64,000 nucleotides of DNA, from NCBI GenBank assembly GCA_019187665.1, contig JABARH010000010.1, positions 368,413 through 432,412 on the forward strand, in the 5' to 3' direction. This DNA comes from Anaerolineales bacterium. Its GTDB lineage: Bacteria; Chloroflexota; Anaerolineae; Anaerolineales; Villigracilaceae. Shown one piece after another: positions 16,380-26,128 of the stretch. Position numbers and translations under genes: made by a program. How positions within the stretch are numbered: the stretch's first letter is position 1; every line of letters begins with the position of its first letter. The notes beneath the pieces were generated by a model that saw nothing but the letters and a program-made list of their open reading frames with translations, ran no database searches and was not told the DNA's origin.

Positions 16380-16688
16380 ATGAACGAGAATCGGATTCAG
16401 CGGGTACTTGAGATCGAAAAGCAGGCGCAAGAGGTTCAAGATCAGGCAAAACGCGAGGCACAGGAAATCCCTGTAAAGGCCGAGCAGGAGGCGCAAGCCC
16501 TGATCGCCAAAGCCGTTGCCGAAGCGCATGAGGAAGCGCGCAAAATGCTCGCCAGCGCGCAGACAGAAGGGGACTCTGGCAAGGCTGCCGACGAAGCCGC
16601 CAAAAATAACGAGTTTGAAAACTCCGCAAAGAAGAATTTCGATCGCGCGGTCGCGTTTGTGCTGGATCGAGTCCTGGGTGGAGCCTAA
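16380..16688 (+). CDS. atpH: A/V-type ATPase subunit H (G-like peripheral stalk protein)
   Basis: 102 residues, first gene of the ATPase operon. It is almost wholly a charged coiled coil (IEKQAQEVQDQAKREAQEI, continuing with EAQALIAKAVAEAHEEA) that pairs with subunit E to form the peripheral stalk. The ATG at 16380 has GAGG eight bases ahead. The C-terminus ends in RVLGGA, and subunit C starts 4 bp later. Small, low-complexity stalk subunits are hard to identify by sequence, so the call rests mainly on its position and coiled-coil nature. Confidence 0.75.
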   Translation: MNENRIQRVLEIEKQAQEVQDQAKREAQEIPVKAEQEAQALIAKAVAEAHEEARKMLASAQTEGDSGKAADEAAKNNEFENSAKKNFDRAVAFVLDRVLGGA

Positions 16689-16691
16689 CCC

Positions 16692-17774
16692 ATGGGCGGC
16701 GTTTCCAGCTATGCCGCGCTCAGCACGCGCGCGCGCGCGATGTACGCCGACCTGCTTACGCCGCAGGACATTTCCCGCCTGAGCGACGCGCCCGATCTTG
16801 GCGCGCTGATCGGCATGTTGAAGAACACGCCGTATGGGAAATATCTTGCGGGATTAAAAGAAGGCGACCCGACGCCGCGCCGTGTCATCTTGCAGATCCG
16901 CCAGCGGCTGGCCGCCTCTTACGCCAGTATCGTCCAGCAGGCGCCCGAACAGACCCGCCCGCTCGTCCGACAACTCTTTCGTTACTTTGAAGTGGGGAAT
17001 CTTAAAGCCGTTTTACGCAGCATTCACACCATATCCTCCTGGACTGCCGACATCGCGCCCTGGGACCGCGTCAGCGAAGTTCTTTTTCCGATGGGATCGT
17101 TTTCCGCCATTCGCGCGCAAGAGATGGTTGAATCGGGCAGCGTGGTCTCGGCGGTCGAATTTCTGCGCGGCACGCCCTACGAAACCACCATGTCCTTCGC
17201 CATGAAGCGCTTCTCTGCCGAACAGAATCTCTTTCCGCTCGAGGTCGCGCTCGACCTGGATTACTGGCGCCGTTTGTGGGGAGAGATCAAACACCTGAAA
17301 GGCAAAGACCGCGAGATGGGCGGCAAATTGATCGGCTCGCTGCTCGACCTTAATAACCTGATGTGGGCCATCCGTTACAAGACCTTCCATCAACTGTCCG
17401 AAGAGGAATTGATCAACTACACCCTGCCCTTCGGATTCCGCGTCAAGGATGAAGACGTGCGCGCCATTGCCGCAGGCGCGGACATCCCCGCGACCGTCTC
17501 CCGCATCTACCCGAATCTTCCCGACATCGCCGCGCTTCTCGCCGACCCCATTGCGGGCCTGCCACAACTGGAGCATCTCCTCAAGCAGCAGGTAATGAAA
17601 CAATGCGTCTCCACGTTCATCGGAGATCCGTTCCACATTGGGCTTCCGCTGGCCTATTTACTGTTGAGCGATTTCGAGATTCAAGACCTGGTCGTGTTGA
17701 TCGAGGCCAAGTCTTCCAGACTCAAAGATGACGCGTTCCGCCCATTGTTGTTGAAAACGACGCTGGTGCAGTAG
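16692..17774 (+). CDS. atpC: A/V-type ATPase subunit C (V0 d/AC39-like)
   Basis: 360 residues, all-helical socket subunit that joins the central stalk to the membrane ring. Family traits are the opening GVSSYAALSTRARAMYADLL, the arginine-rich start of helices (RLAASYASIVQQAPEQTRPL) and DLDYWRRLW, with an acidic/aromatic pattern recurring three times. Length matches the family (about 330-360). Spacing to atpH is 3 bp; the next gene, atpI, starts 73 bp downstream. Confidence 0.88.
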   Translation: MGGVSSYAALSTRARAMYADLLTPQDISRLSDAPDLGALIGMLKNTPYGKYLAGLKEGDPTPRRVILQIRQRLAASYASIVQQAPEQTRPLVRQLFRYFEVGNLKAVLRSIHTISSWTADIAPWDRVSEVLFPMGSFSAIRAQEMVESGSVVSAVEFLRGTPYETTMSFAMKRFSAEQNLFPLEVALDLDYWRRLWGEIKHLKGKDREMGGKLIGSLLDLNNLMWAIRYKTFHQLSEEELINYTLPFGFRVKDEDVRAIAAGADIPATVSRIYPNLPDIAALLADPIAGLPQLEHLLKQQVMKQCVSTFIGDPFHIGLPLAYLLLSDFEIQDLVVLIEAKSSRLKDDAFRPLLLKTTLVQ

Positions 17775-17847
17775 AAGCCAGAGCGCGCAAACTACGCGAG
17801 GATTTTGTGATTTGCTGACGCCTCGCATTTTGTCAATTGGAGTTGAC

Positions 17848-19845
17848 ATGTTATTTCCGAAGCAAATGTCCGAAGTCGAATTGGTTGTGCCTGCCAAAGA
17901 CCTGGTGGCCGTGACGCGCGCGTTGAGCGGCTACGGCATTTTCCATCAGGTGGACAGCGCGCATTTAGGCGTGGAGCATGGAGGCCCCAACACCTGGCAG
18001 GAAAAAGCCGCGTCCTATTCCACGCTGGAACGCCGTATCCAATCCATATTCCAGACGGTCGGCCTGCCCGAAGAATATCCATCGGGCGCGGGGATCGAGT
18101 CCATGGTCGAGTTAGAGGCGATCGCCCCAGAGGTGGATCGGGTCGAGGCCGAGGTCAAGGCGCTCAACGATCAACTGTCTGAAGAAAAGAAACGCCTCGA
18201 GTTGTTCGAGAGTCAACTGCGCCAGTTGGAGCCGATCGCCGATGTGGATGTGGAAGTGGGCGTGCTGCAAAAGTCCGCGTTCATGCACTCCATTTTGGGT
18301 ATCGTCCCCGCCGCGAACATGAGCCGCCTGCGCACGAGCCTGTTGCGCGTGCCGCATGTGTTCTTCATCCTGCGCGCCGACGCGCAAAAACCCGTCATCT
18401 GGATTTTGGGACAGAAGAGTAATTTCGACGTGCTGGAGCGCGCCGCCAAAAGCGCCTACCTCAGCCCGTTGAGCCTGCCCGAGGAATTCAACGGAACGCC
18501 CGAGCAGATCACCGCGCAGTTGCGTCACGAGATCGACTCCTCGAAGGGACGGATCGCGGCCTACGAATCAGACCTGGCAAAACTGGGCGTCTCGCATAAA
18601 AGCGAACTGCAGAAACTTTTATGGGACGCGCGCAACAGCCGCATCATGGCCGACGCGATCCTGCGCTTTGGGCAATTGCGCCATACCTATGTGGTGGTCG
18701 GTTGGACGCCGACGGCCAGCGTGGAGGAATTGTCCGCGCGGCTGAAGGCGGCCTCGCGCGAAATTTTGATCGAGACGACCGCCACCAGCCGTTCGGGACA
18801 CCATGCGAACGTGCCAGTGGCGTTGATGCAAAACAAATGGCTCAAGCCGATCCAGGAATTGGTCGGAACGTATGGCCGCCCAAGTTACGGCGAACTTGAC
18901 CCGACCCTGCTGGTGGCGTTTACCTTCCCGCTTTTGTACGGCGCGATGTTCGGCGACCTGGGGCAGGGCTTGTTGATGATGGTCTTGGGAATTTTGGCGC
19001 ATAATAAAATCTTCCTCAAAGGCCTGCACAGTCTCGGCCTGCTCTTTGCCTATTGCGGCGCGTCAGCGGCTGTCTTTGGCTATTTGTATGGAAGCATTTT
19101 CGGCTTCGAGGGGCATCTTGTGGAGGAATACCTTCATTTTCACTTCGAGCCATTCTGGATCAGCCCGATGGAAAGCATCTTAAGCGTGCTGAGTCTCGCC
19201 ATTGATGTGGGCATTGTGATCCTGGCGCTGAGTTTCCTGTTGGGCATGTTCAACAATTTCCGATCCAGAGACTGGGCGCATCTACTCTTCGGACATTCGG
19301 GCGTCACAGCCTTTTTGTTCTACCTGTGCTTCCTGGCTGTGGTCTTCGGCGGCTTCTTCGGCTCCACGGCGCTGGCCCCGAAGATCGCCGTCGCGCTGTA
19401 CGCGCTTCCGCTTCCGTACACGCCCCTGTTGATTGTCTTTGGCGTCTTCGTCATGTTCGGCGGTTTCTTCCGAAACATGGTGGAAGGTCATACCCTGATC
19501 GAGGGGAAAGGCATCGGCGGATTTGGCATGTTCCTCGTCCAGTCGGTGATGGACCTGGTCGAAACGGGCATCAGCATGTTGAGCAACACGCTCTCGTTCA
19601 TCCGCGTCGGCGCGTTTGCGGTGGCGCACGGCGGTTTGAGTCTTGCCATCTTCGCGCTCGCAGGCGAGGAGCCGACCATCGGCTTCTGGATCACGATCGC
19701 TCTCGGCAACGTGTTCATCATCGGCTTCGAAGGTTTGATCGTCTACATCCAGACCATGCGTTTGCATTACTACGAGATTCTTGGCAAGTTCTTCCACGGC
19801 GGCGGCATGCAATTCGAACCGCTCAAACTCCGCCCGCCCAAGTAA
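17848..19845 (+). CDS. atpI: A/V-type ATPase subunit I (membrane a subunit)
   Basis: 665 residues from the ATG at 17848, which has GGAG six bases ahead; an upstream TTG at 17812 is less likely. Residues 1-340 are the cytoplasmic stalk-binding part with a coiled coil near 90-130, and residues 350-665 hold about eight membrane helices. The conserved arginine needed for ion transfer is in SFIRVGAFAVAH, close to the C-terminus. The family segments EVELVVPAKDL and GRPSYGELDPTLLVAFTFPL are present. It forms the ion half-channels against the K ring. Confidence 0.93.
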   Translation: MLFPKQMSEVELVVPAKDLVAVTRALSGYGIFHQVDSAHLGVEHGGPNTWQEKAASYSTLERRIQSIFQTVGLPEEYPSGAGIESMVELEAIAPEVDRVEAEVKALNDQLSEEKKRLELFESQLRQLEPIADVDVEVGVLQKSAFMHSILGIVPAANMSRLRTSLLRVPHVFFILRADAQKPVIWILGQKSNFDVLERAAKSAYLSPLSLPEEFNGTPEQITAQLRHEIDSSKGRIAAYESDLAKLGVSHKSELQKLLWDARNSRIMADAILRFGQLRHTYVVVGWTPTASVEELSARLKAASREILIETTATSRSGHHANVPVALMQNKWLKPIQELVGTYGRPSYGELDPTLLVAFTFPLLYGAMFGDLGQGLLMMVLGILAHNKIFLKGLHSLGLLFAYCGASAAVFGYLYGSIFGFEGHLVEEYLHFHFEPFWISPMESILSVLSLAIDVGIVILALSFLLGMFNNFRSRDWAHLLFGHSGVTAFLFYLCFLAVVFGGFFGSTALAPKIAVALYALPLPYTPLLIVFGVFVMFGGFFRNMVEGHTLIEGKGIGGFGMFLVQSVMDLVETGISMLSNTLSFIRVGAFAVAHGGLSLAIFALAGEEPTIGFWITIALGNVFIIGFEGLIVYIQTMRLHYYEILGKFFHGGGMQFEPLKLRPPK

Positions 19846-19899
19846 GATATCGCGTTGGACAAAACAAATGTGTTGGACAAAATAAAAAGGAGATAAACA

Positions 19900-20331
19900 A
19901 TGTTGTTAGTATTCGCTGTCCTGGTTGGTTTGATCCCTGTCGTTCCCGCGGTGGCGTATCTGCTCCGCAGTGGAAAGGCCCATCCCGCGCAAGCCGTTTC
20001 ACGCATGGTGAACGGATTCAACGCCTTCAATTTCCTCGTCGGCATGTTCGCGGCAGGCCTGGCCATGGTCTGGCTGGCCTCGCCGACCTCTGTGCTGGCG
20101 GCGGGCGCGGCGCAGGAAGGCGGCGCGGTGGATCAATATGCCACGCTCGCGGCGGCGCTTTCCACGGGTCTCGCGTGCATCGGCGCGGGCATCGCCGTCG
20201 GCAATTCGGGCGCGGCGGCAGTTGGCGCTACGGCAGAGAAGCCCGAGTCCTTTGGACGCGCGCTGATCTTCGTGGGCCTTTCGGAAGGCATCGCCATCTA
20301 CGGCCTGATCATTTCCTTCCTGATCCTGTAA
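19900..20331 (+). CDS. atpK: A/V-type ATPase subunit K (proteolipid) with N-terminal extension
   Basis: 143 residues with four hydrophobic segments (about 1-22, 41-60, 83-105, 120-143). The last two form a normal proteolipid hairpin, glycine-rich (STGLACIGAGIAVGNSGAA), with the ion-carrying glutamate E129 in GLSEGIAIYGL. The first two lack the glycine pattern and any membrane carboxylate, and are followed by SVLAAGAAQE, which resembles a signal-peptidase site. Either the ring has one carboxylate per four helices, or the extension is removed. AAGGAG lies eight bases ahead of the ATG. An 18-bp tandem repeat (GTTGGACAAAA units) precedes it. Confidence 0.9.
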   Translation: MLLVFAVLVGLIPVVPAVAYLLRSGKAHPAQAVSRMVNGFNAFNFLVGMFAAGLAMVWLASPTSVLAAGAAQEGGAVDQYATLAAALSTGLACIGAGIAVGNSGAAAVGATAEKPESFGRALIFVGLSEGIAIYGLIISFLIL

Positions 20332-20353
20332 TGATGCTGCGCGGAAACATGCC

Positions 20354-20390
20354 GCAACATGTATGTTGCCGATTGCGAGATGAATCTCGC
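20354..20390. repeat. REP-like palindromes, copies 4 and 5, between atpK and atpF
   Basis: GCAACATGTATGTTGC (20354-20369) and GCGAGATGAATCTCGC (20375-20390) are 7-bp perfect stems with 2-nt centres. They share the pattern GC-N3-AT-NN-AT-N3-GC with the copies near 10.9-11.5 kb, with compensating stem bases. They fill much of the 85-bp gap inside the ATPase operon and may affect message stability there. Confidence 0.6.
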
Positions 20391-20416
20391 GCTATCGCGA
20401 AAGGCGAATCTCCAAG

Positions 20417-20722
20417 ATGAAGATTCTGGTCATCGGTCATCCCGACGCGGTACTTGGATTCTCCCTTGCGGGCGTGGGCGGCAGGGTCGCCTCCACTGCG
20501 GATGAGGTCAACCAGGCGCTGGACGAAGCGCAGGCCAGCAAAGATGTCGGCATTGTGCTGGTTACGCAGGATGTCGCCCAGTTGATTCCCGCGCGTATGG
20601 AATATCTCAACCTGCGCAGCACGGTTCCGCTGGTGGTCGAGATTCCGTCGCGCGCAGGCGTCCCAGAAGGACAGGCCTCGCTCGGCGATATCGTCCTGCG
20701 GGCGATCGGGATCAAGTTGTAG
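20417..20722 (+). CDS. atpF: A/V-type ATPase subunit F
   Basis: 101 residues, the central-stalk subunit with a CheY-like alpha/beta fold. Typical pieces are MKILVIGHPDAVLGFSLAGV at the start and GIVLVTQDVAQLIP in the middle, ending in a short helix (LGDIVLRAIGIKL). Length agrees with bacterial homologues (about 100). It lies 85 bp after atpK, across two palindromes, and 120 bp before atpE. Confidence 0.9.
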   Translation: MKILVIGHPDAVLGFSLAGVGGRVASTADEVNQALDEAQASKDVGIVLVTQDVAQLIPARMEYLNLRSTVPLVVEIPSRAGVPEGQASLGDIVLRAIGIKL

Positions 20723-20783
20723 ATTGGATTTATGCAGGCCCGACGCTGGAGAGCGTCTCGGACGCTTCTTGGCAGCGCGTAGA

Positions 20784-20801
20784 GGACGTTCTCTAACGTC
20801 C
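20784..20801. repeat. GTTCTCTAAC hairpin repeat, copy 1
   Basis: GGACGTTCTCTAACGTCC forms a 6-bp stem around TCTCTA. Related hairpins with the same loop and different stems lie at 25316, 31886 and 57453-57503. This copy lies in the 120-bp gap between atpF and atpE. Confidence 0.55.
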
Positions 20802-20842
20802 GCTCTTTGTTCAATAAGTCAACAAGGATTGGATGAAGCATT

Positions 20843-21454
20843 ATGAATACAGAAGAACAGGATATTGAACTGCTTGCGCGTGCCATCATGGTAGAGGCGC
20901 GCGACGGCGCCGAGCGTTTGCACGCGGAGGCCAAAGAGAAGGCCGAGGCCATTCGCAAGCGCGCCCAGGAACAGGCGGAGTCCGAGCGAAAGGTAATTTT
21001 GACGCGGGCGCGCGAGGACGCGGAACGTCTGCGCGGCCAGTCATCGGCCACCTCGCAGCTTAAGGCGCGTTCTGTCCAGTTGGAACAACGTGAGAAAATT
21101 TTGAATGACGTGTTCGAGGCCGCCCGCAAACAGCTGGGCGCGGCGGGGAAGGGATCGAACTTTGCCGCCCTCGCCAATATGCTGGCGCGCGAAGCCCTGA
21201 GCGAATTGAAGGCCACCGAGGCCGAAATCCGCGCGGACGCGGCGACGCAGAAAGCGCTGAATCTGAACGACCTGGCGCGTGAATTTGGCGGAACATTTTC
21301 GTTCGGCAAGCCCCTCGAAGAAGGCACGGGCGTTGTGGTCAGCGCGGCGGGCGGAAAATTACATTACAACAACACGCTCGAGACGCGTCTCGAACGCCTG
21401 CACGCCTCCCTGCGTTCCTCTGTTTATAAAGTGTTGATGGGAGAAGACGTATGA
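20843..21454 (+). CDS. atpE: A/V-type ATPase subunit E (peripheral stalk)
   Basis: 203 residues. Residues 1-85 are a charged helical coiled coil that pairs with subunit H (MVEARDGAERLHAEAKEKAE, then EQAESERKVILTRAREDAE), and the C-terminal half is the globular head that binds the catalytic hexamer. The stop overlaps the start of atpA as ATGA, so translation is coupled. Length is typical (about 190-210). Confidence 0.88.
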   Translation: MNTEEQDIELLARAIMVEARDGAERLHAEAKEKAEAIRKRAQEQAESERKVILTRAREDAERLRGQSSATSQLKARSVQLEQREKILNDVFEAARKQLGAAGKGSNFAALANMLAREALSELKATEAEIRADAATQKALNLNDLAREFGGTFSFGKPLEEGTGVVVSAAGGKLHYNNTLETRLERLHASLRSSVYKVLMGEDV

Positions 21455-23220
21455 GCGATCAAGTCGGAACAATTACCTGGATCAGCGGCCCTGTGGTGCG
21501 CGCCCGCGGCTCCAAGTTCGTAGGCATGCTCGAACTCGTGGAAGTGGGCGACGAACGCCTTGTGGGCGAAGTGATCGGCCTCAAAGGCGACCAGATGACC
21601 GTGCAGGTCTACGAAGAGACCTCAGGTATGCAGACCGGCGCACCGGTCTACGGTACGGGACTTCCGCTCTCGGTGGAGCTCGGTCCGGGCCTGATCCAAA
21701 GCATTTATGACGGCGTCCAGCGCCCATTGCCGTTGATCGAAGAGGCGATGGGATCGTTCATCAATCGCGGCGCGCGTTTCGATTCGATCAGCCGCGAGAA
21801 AAAGTGGAAATATATCCCGAAGGTAAAGATCGGCGACGCGGTGCAGGGCGGTTCGGTCCTGGGCGTGGCCATGGAGACCGACACCTTCGAGCATCGCGTC
21901 ATGCTTAATCCCGACGACTCCGGCGTCATCACCTGGGTCGCCTCTGCGGGGGATTACACCGTGACCGACCCCATCGCAAAATTGCGGATGGGCAAAGAAG
22001 AAAAGACGATCACCATGATGCAGCGCTGGCCGGTGCGCCGCCCGCGTCCGTTCAAGAATCGACGCGGCGCGAACATCCCGCTCATCACGGGGCAGCGCAT
22101 CCTCGACACGTTCTTCCCCGTCGCCAAGGGCGGCGCGGCAGGCATCCCCGGTCCCTTCGGTTCGGGCAAGACAGTCACGCAGCACAGCATTGCCAAGTGG
22201 GCCGACGCGGAAGTGATCGTCTACATTGGATGCGGCGAGCGCGGTAACGAAATGACCGAGGTGTTGCAGGAATTCCCGCATCTCGTAGACCCGCGCTCGG
22301 GTCGGCCATTGATGGAGCGCACCGTCCTGATCGCGAACACATCCAACATGCCCGTGGCGGCGCGCGAAGCCAGCATCTACACCGGCATCACCATCGCGGA
22401 ATATTACCGCGACATGGGCTACCACGTCGCGTTGATGGCCGATTCCACCTCGCGTTGGGCGGAGGCGCTGCGCGAAGTTTCGGGGCGTTTGGAAGAGATG
22501 CCCGCCGAAGAAGGTTATCCTGCTTATCTCGCCGGTCGGCTCGCGGAATTTTACGAGCGCGCCGGTTATGTGGACAACCTGAACGGCACGCAGGGATCGG
22601 TCTCTGTCGTGGGCGCGGTCTCGCCCCCCGGCGGCGACTTCTCGGAGCCGGTCACACAACACACCAAGCGTTTCATCCGCTGCTTCTGGGCGCTGGATAA
22701 ATCGCTGGCCTCGGCCCGTCACTTCCCGGCCATCAACTGGCTGGACAGTTACAGCGAATACCTCGAAGATGTGGGCGCGTGGTGGCTTGAAAAAACCGGC
22801 AAAGACTGGCTGACCATGCGCAACCGCGCCATGGAATTGCTGAGCGAGGAAGCGCGCCTTTCGCAGATCGTCAAACTGGTCGGCCCCGACGCGCTGCCCT
22901 ACACCGAGCGCATGGTGTTGGAAACCAGCCGCTTGATCCGTGAGGGCCTCTTGCAGCAGAATGCCACCGACAGCGTGGATGCCTACTCATCCGTGGAAAA
23001 ACAGATCCGCCTGCTTGAACTCGCGTTATATTTTCACGAGCGCGGCATGGCAATCGTCAAGCGCGGCGCGCCGATCCACCTGATCCACGACCTGCCGGTG
23101 GTGGATATGTTCATTCGTGCCAAGTCGTCCATTACCAACGAAGAAATGCATAAGTTCGATGAACTTAAGAAACAGATTGACCAGCAAATGGGTCAACTGG
23201 ACGCGGAGTATAGATCATGA
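21451..23220 (+). CDS. atpA: A/V-type ATPase catalytic subunit A
   Basis: 589 residues, the nucleotide-hydrolysing subunit. The P-loop GPFGSGKTV is at 234-242, and the catalytic glutamate lies in [13 protein letters not shown]. The A-type non-homologous insertion is present ahead of the P-loop (about 110-200). Other signatures are [20 protein letters not shown] and [16 protein letters not shown]. Start and stop both overlap neighbours by 4 bp (ATGA). Confidence 0.97.
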   Translation: MSDQVGTITWISGPVVRARGSKFVGMLELVEVGDERLVGEVIGLKGDQMTVQVYEETSGMQTGAPVYGTGLPLSVELGPGLIQSIYDGVQRPLPLIEEAMGSFINRGARFDSISREKKWKYIPKVKIGDAVQGGSVLGVAMETDTFEHRVMLNPDDSGVITWVASAGDYTVTDPIAKLRMGKEEKTITMMQRWPVRRPRPFKNRRGANIPLITGQRILDTFFPVAKGGAAGIPGPFGSGKTVTQHSIAKWADAEVIVYIGCGERGNEMTEVLQEFPHLVDPRSGRPLMERTVLIANTSNMPVAAREASIYTGITIAEYYRDMGYHVALMADSTSRWAEALREVSGRLEEMPAEEGYPAYLAGRLAEFYERAGYVDNLNGTQGSVSVVGAVSPPGGDFSEPVTQHTKRFIRCFWALDKSLASARHFPAINWLDSYSEYLEDVGAWWLEKTGKDWLTMRNRAMELLSEEARLSQIVKLVGPDALPYTERMVLETSRLIREGLLQQNATDSVDAYSSVEKQIRLLELALYFHERGMAIVKRGAPIHLIHDLPVVDMFIRAKSSITNEEMHKFDELKKQIDQQMGQLDAEYRS

Positions 23221-24644
23221 GCCAGATAACCGTACAAGGCGGCCAGGAAGTCGTCGGCGTTGCGCGCATCGAAGGGCCGATTCTGGTCGTGGAGGGCGCG
23301 GCCAACGTCAGTTACGACGAGGTTGTGGAAATTCAAGATGCGCGCGGCCAACTGCGACGCGGACGCGTGCTTGAAGTTGGGCAGGGCTTCGCGGTGGTCC
23401 AGGTGTTCGCCGGTTCGACCGGGCTTTCGATTGACGGGACGCGCGTCCGATTTTTGGGCGGCACCCTGCGCATCCCAGTGGCGGAGGAAATGCTGGGGCG
23501 CATCTTCGACGGGTTGGGCTCCCCGATTGACGGAGGTCCCGAACCGCTGACCGATGTCTATCGCGACGTGAACGGCCAGCCGATCAACCCGACCGCGCGC
23601 ATTTATCCGCGCGACTATATTCAGACCGGCATCTCGACCATTGACGGCGTGAACACTCTCTTGCGCGGACAGAAACTGCCGTTGTTCTCCGGCGCGGGCA
23701 TGCCGCACGACCAGCTCGCGGCGCAGATCGTGCGCCAGTCCACGCTTGGCAAGGTGGCGGGCGCGCCGCCCACGGAAGGCGAAGAATTCGCCATTGTGTT
23801 CGCGGCGATGGGTGTGAAGAACGACGTGGCTGAATACTTCCGAAAGTCCTTCACCGAAAGCGGCGCGTTGACGCGCGTGACGATGTTCCTCAACCTGGCG
23901 GACGACCCGCCCGTAGAGCGCGTCGTCACCCCGCGCGCGGCGTTAACCCTGGCGGAGTATCTTGCCTATGACCTCGACAAGCACGTGCTGGTGGTTCTCA
24001 CCGACATGACCAACTACGGCGAGGCCCTGCGCCAGATCTCGAATGTGCGCGGCGAAGTGCCGAGCCGCAAAGGATATCCCGGCTACCTCTACAGCGATCT
24101 GGCGTCCTTGTACGAACGCACCGGACGCATCCGCACCAGCAAGGGATCCATCACACAGATTCCGATTCTGACGATGCCCAACGACGACATGACTCATCCG
24201 ATGCCTGACCTCACGGGTTACATCACGGAGGGCCAGATCGTGCTGGGGCGCGAACTATACTACGCCGGCATCTACCCGCCGGTGACCGTGCTGCCGAGCC
24301 TTTCGCGTTTGATGAAGGACGGCATTGGCAAGAACCGCACGCGCGACGACCATCCGCGCTGGGGCGCGCAGTTGTACGCGGCCTACGCCCGCACGCAGGA
24401 TGTGCGCGCGCTGGCCTCTGTTATCGGCGAGGAGGAACTCAGCGACGTAGATCAGAAATACCTCAAGTTTGGCCGCGCCTTCGAGCGCGAGTTCGTCAAC
24501 CAGGCGTTCACCGAAAACCGCACCATCGAGCGCACGCTGGAGATCGGCTGGAACCTGCTCTCCATGCTGCCCAAAAAGGAACTGACCCGCGTCACGCTCG
24601 ACGAGATCGCGCAGTACTACAAGGGTGACGATGCCGCAAATTAA
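23217..24644 (+). CDS. atpB: A/V-type ATPase regulatory subunit B
   Basis: 475 residues, the non-catalytic partner of subunit A in the hexamer. The usual P-loop is replaced by the B-type sequence [14 protein letters not shown], and the arginine-containing [21 protein letters not shown] is conserved. It starts inside atpA (ATGA) and its end overlaps atpD by 14 bp. Length is typical for the family (about 460-480). Confidence 0.97.
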   Translation: MSQITVQGGQEVVGVARIEGPILVVEGAANVSYDEVVEIQDARGQLRRGRVLEVGQGFAVVQVFAGSTGLSIDGTRVRFLGGTLRIPVAEEMLGRIFDGLGSPIDGGPEPLTDVYRDVNGQPINPTARIYPRDYIQTGISTIDGVNTLLRGQKLPLFSGAGMPHDQLAAQIVRQSTLGKVAGAPPTEGEEFAIVFAAMGVKNDVAEYFRKSFTESGALTRVTMFLNLADDPPVERVVTPRAALTLAEYLAYDLDKHVLVVLTDMTNYGEALRQISNVRGEVPSRKGYPGYLYSDLASLYERTGRIRTSKGSITQIPILTMPNDDMTHPMPDLTGYITEGQIVLGRELYYAGIYPPVTVLPSLSRLMKDGIGKNRTRDDHPRWGAQLYAAYARTQDVRALASVIGEEELSDVDQKYLKFGRAFEREFVNQAFTENRTIERTLEIGWNLLSMLPKKELTRVTLDEIAQYYKGDDAAN

Positions 24645-25266
24645 TATCGCCCCGACCCGCACGAACCTGATCCGCCTCAAAAAGGAACTGCGTTTCGCCA
24701 AAGAGGGCTACGAGATCCTCGACCGCAAACGCGAAGCCCTGACCGGCGAACTGGTGCGCGTTGCGAAAGAGGCCGACGCTCTCCAAAAGGAAGTCTGGGC
24801 GCTACTGGCAACCGCCTACGCCGCGATGGAGAAGGCGCGTCTTGTGATGGGCTCGGATCACGTGGAATGGGCGGCGCTGGCCGTGGACAAAACCGTGGAC
24901 GTGCACCTTCGGCTGCGCGGCGTGATGGGCGTCGCCATTCCGCAGATCGAAGCGCGCGGCGAACCGCCTAAACTGCCCTACAGCCCCGGCGACACCTCCG
25001 CCGCACTCGACGAGGCCAGCGACGCATTCCGCGACGTTCTGATTCGCATTCCCCAACTCTCGATGCTGACCGCCGCTGTCTGGCGCCTCGCCAACGAGTT
25101 ACGCAAGACCCAGCGGCGAGTCAACGCCCTCCAGCACATCTTCATTCCGCAGTACAAACATCAGATCGAGTTCATCGTCAGTTCGCTGGAAGAGCGTGAG
25201 CGCGAAGAGACCTTCCGTTTAAAATGGCTCAAGACCAAGATGGAGCGCGCCGAATCCGCCGCATGA
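24631..25266 (+). CDS. atpD: A/V-type ATPase subunit D (central rotor)
   Basis: 211 residues from the ATG at 24631; AAGGGTG lies just ahead, and a GTG two codons upstream is the alternative. The N-terminus ([27 protein letters not shown]) and the C-terminal helix ([21 protein letters not shown]) are the conserved parts of the antiparallel coiled-coil rotor shaft. It overlaps atpB by 14 bp and closes the operon. Confidence 0.94.
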   Translation: MPQINIAPTRTNLIRLKKELRFAKEGYEILDRKREALTGELVRVAKEADALQKEVWALLATAYAAMEKARLVMGSDHVEWAALAVDKTVDVHLRLRGVMGVAIPQIEARGEPPKLPYSPGDTSAALDEASDAFRDVLIRIPQLSMLTAAVWRLANELRKTQRRVNALQHIFIPQYKHQIEFIVSSLEEREREETFRLKWLKTKMERAESAA

Positions 25267-25315
25267 TCTTGGACAAGGTTTTCCAGTCCCTTCATCGCCA
25301 AGGAAACGCGTGTCT

Positions 25316-25332
25316 GGCGTTCTCTAACGTCC
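25316..25332. repeat. GTTCTCTAAC hairpin repeat, copy 2
   Basis: GGCGTTCTCTAACGTCC shares the loop of the copy at 20784, with an imperfect outer stem. It lies in the gap after atpD, 39 bp before the next start codon. Confidence 0.45.
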
Positions 25333-25371
25333 GCTGAAATACAATATCCCTACGCCCTTAAAGGAGTCTCC

Positions 25372-26040
25372 ATGAGAATTGCGATCCTCGGCACTGGCAC
25401 GGTTGGTCAGACCATCGGCTCGAAACTTGCGCAACTTGGACACGAAGTCTTTATGGGTTCGCGCGATGCGGCGAATCCCAAAGCCGTCGCCTGGGCGAAC
25501 AAGGAAAACCTGAACAAGGACTCCACGCAGAAGCACGCGCTGTTTGGCACCTTTGCCAATGCGGCCGCCTTCGGCGAGGTGATCTTCAACTGCACGCTCG
25601 GCGTCGCTTCGCTCGCAGCCCTGCGCATGGCCGGCGCGGAAAATCTGCGCGGCAAAATCCTGATTGACACCGCCAACCCGCTCGATTACTCCACCGACTC
25701 GTGGGCGTTGACCGTCGCCAACGAAGATTCCCTCGGCGAGCAGATCCAGCGCGCCTTTCCCGATTCTTTCGTCGTAAAAACCCTCAACACCATCAACTGT
25801 GACGTGATGGTCAACCCGAACAAACTATCTGAAGGCAGTGACCTTTTCCTGAGCGGCAATAGCGCCGCCGCCAAGGCCCGCGTCGCCTCATACATGCGCG
25901 ATTGGTTCGGCTGGCGTTCCATCATTGACCTCGGCGACATCACCACCTCGCGCGCCGTCGAAATGTACATCCCGCTCTGGCGTTGCTTTCGCAAATACGT
26001 CAACTCCTACGACTTCAACATCAAAGTTGTCACCATATAA
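25372..26040 (+). CDS. NADP/F420-binding oxidoreductase-like protein
   Basis: 222 residues with an N-terminal Rossmann fold: IAILGTGTVGQTIGSKLAQLGHEVFMGSRD. This double-glycine form with GSRD is shared with F420-dependent NADP reductases and related dinucleotide-binding proteins. AVKTLNT-like sequence (VVKTLNTINCDVMVNP) is also conserved in that family. AAGGAG lies seven bases before the ATG. It would transfer hydride between NADP and F420 or act on another small substrate; F420 use in this organism is not shown. It follows the ATPase operon but is probably separate. Confidence 0.8.
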   Translation: MRIAILGTGTVGQTIGSKLAQLGHEVFMGSRDAANPKAVAWANKENLNKDSTQKHALFGTFANAAAFGEVIFNCTLGVASLAALRMAGAENLRGKILIDTANPLDYSTDSWALTVANEDSLGEQIQRAFPDSFVVKTLNTINCDVMVNPNKLSEGSDLFLSGNSAAAKARVASYMRDWFGWRSIIDLGDITTSRAVEMYIPLWRCFRKYVNSYDFNIKVVTI

Positions 26041-26128
26041 TCGTTCCACGCCGCAGCGCATGTAACTGCTTCACACACAAACGGGTTTTTGACGATAGAA
26101 TCGCCAAGACCCGTTTGCGATTCTGACC

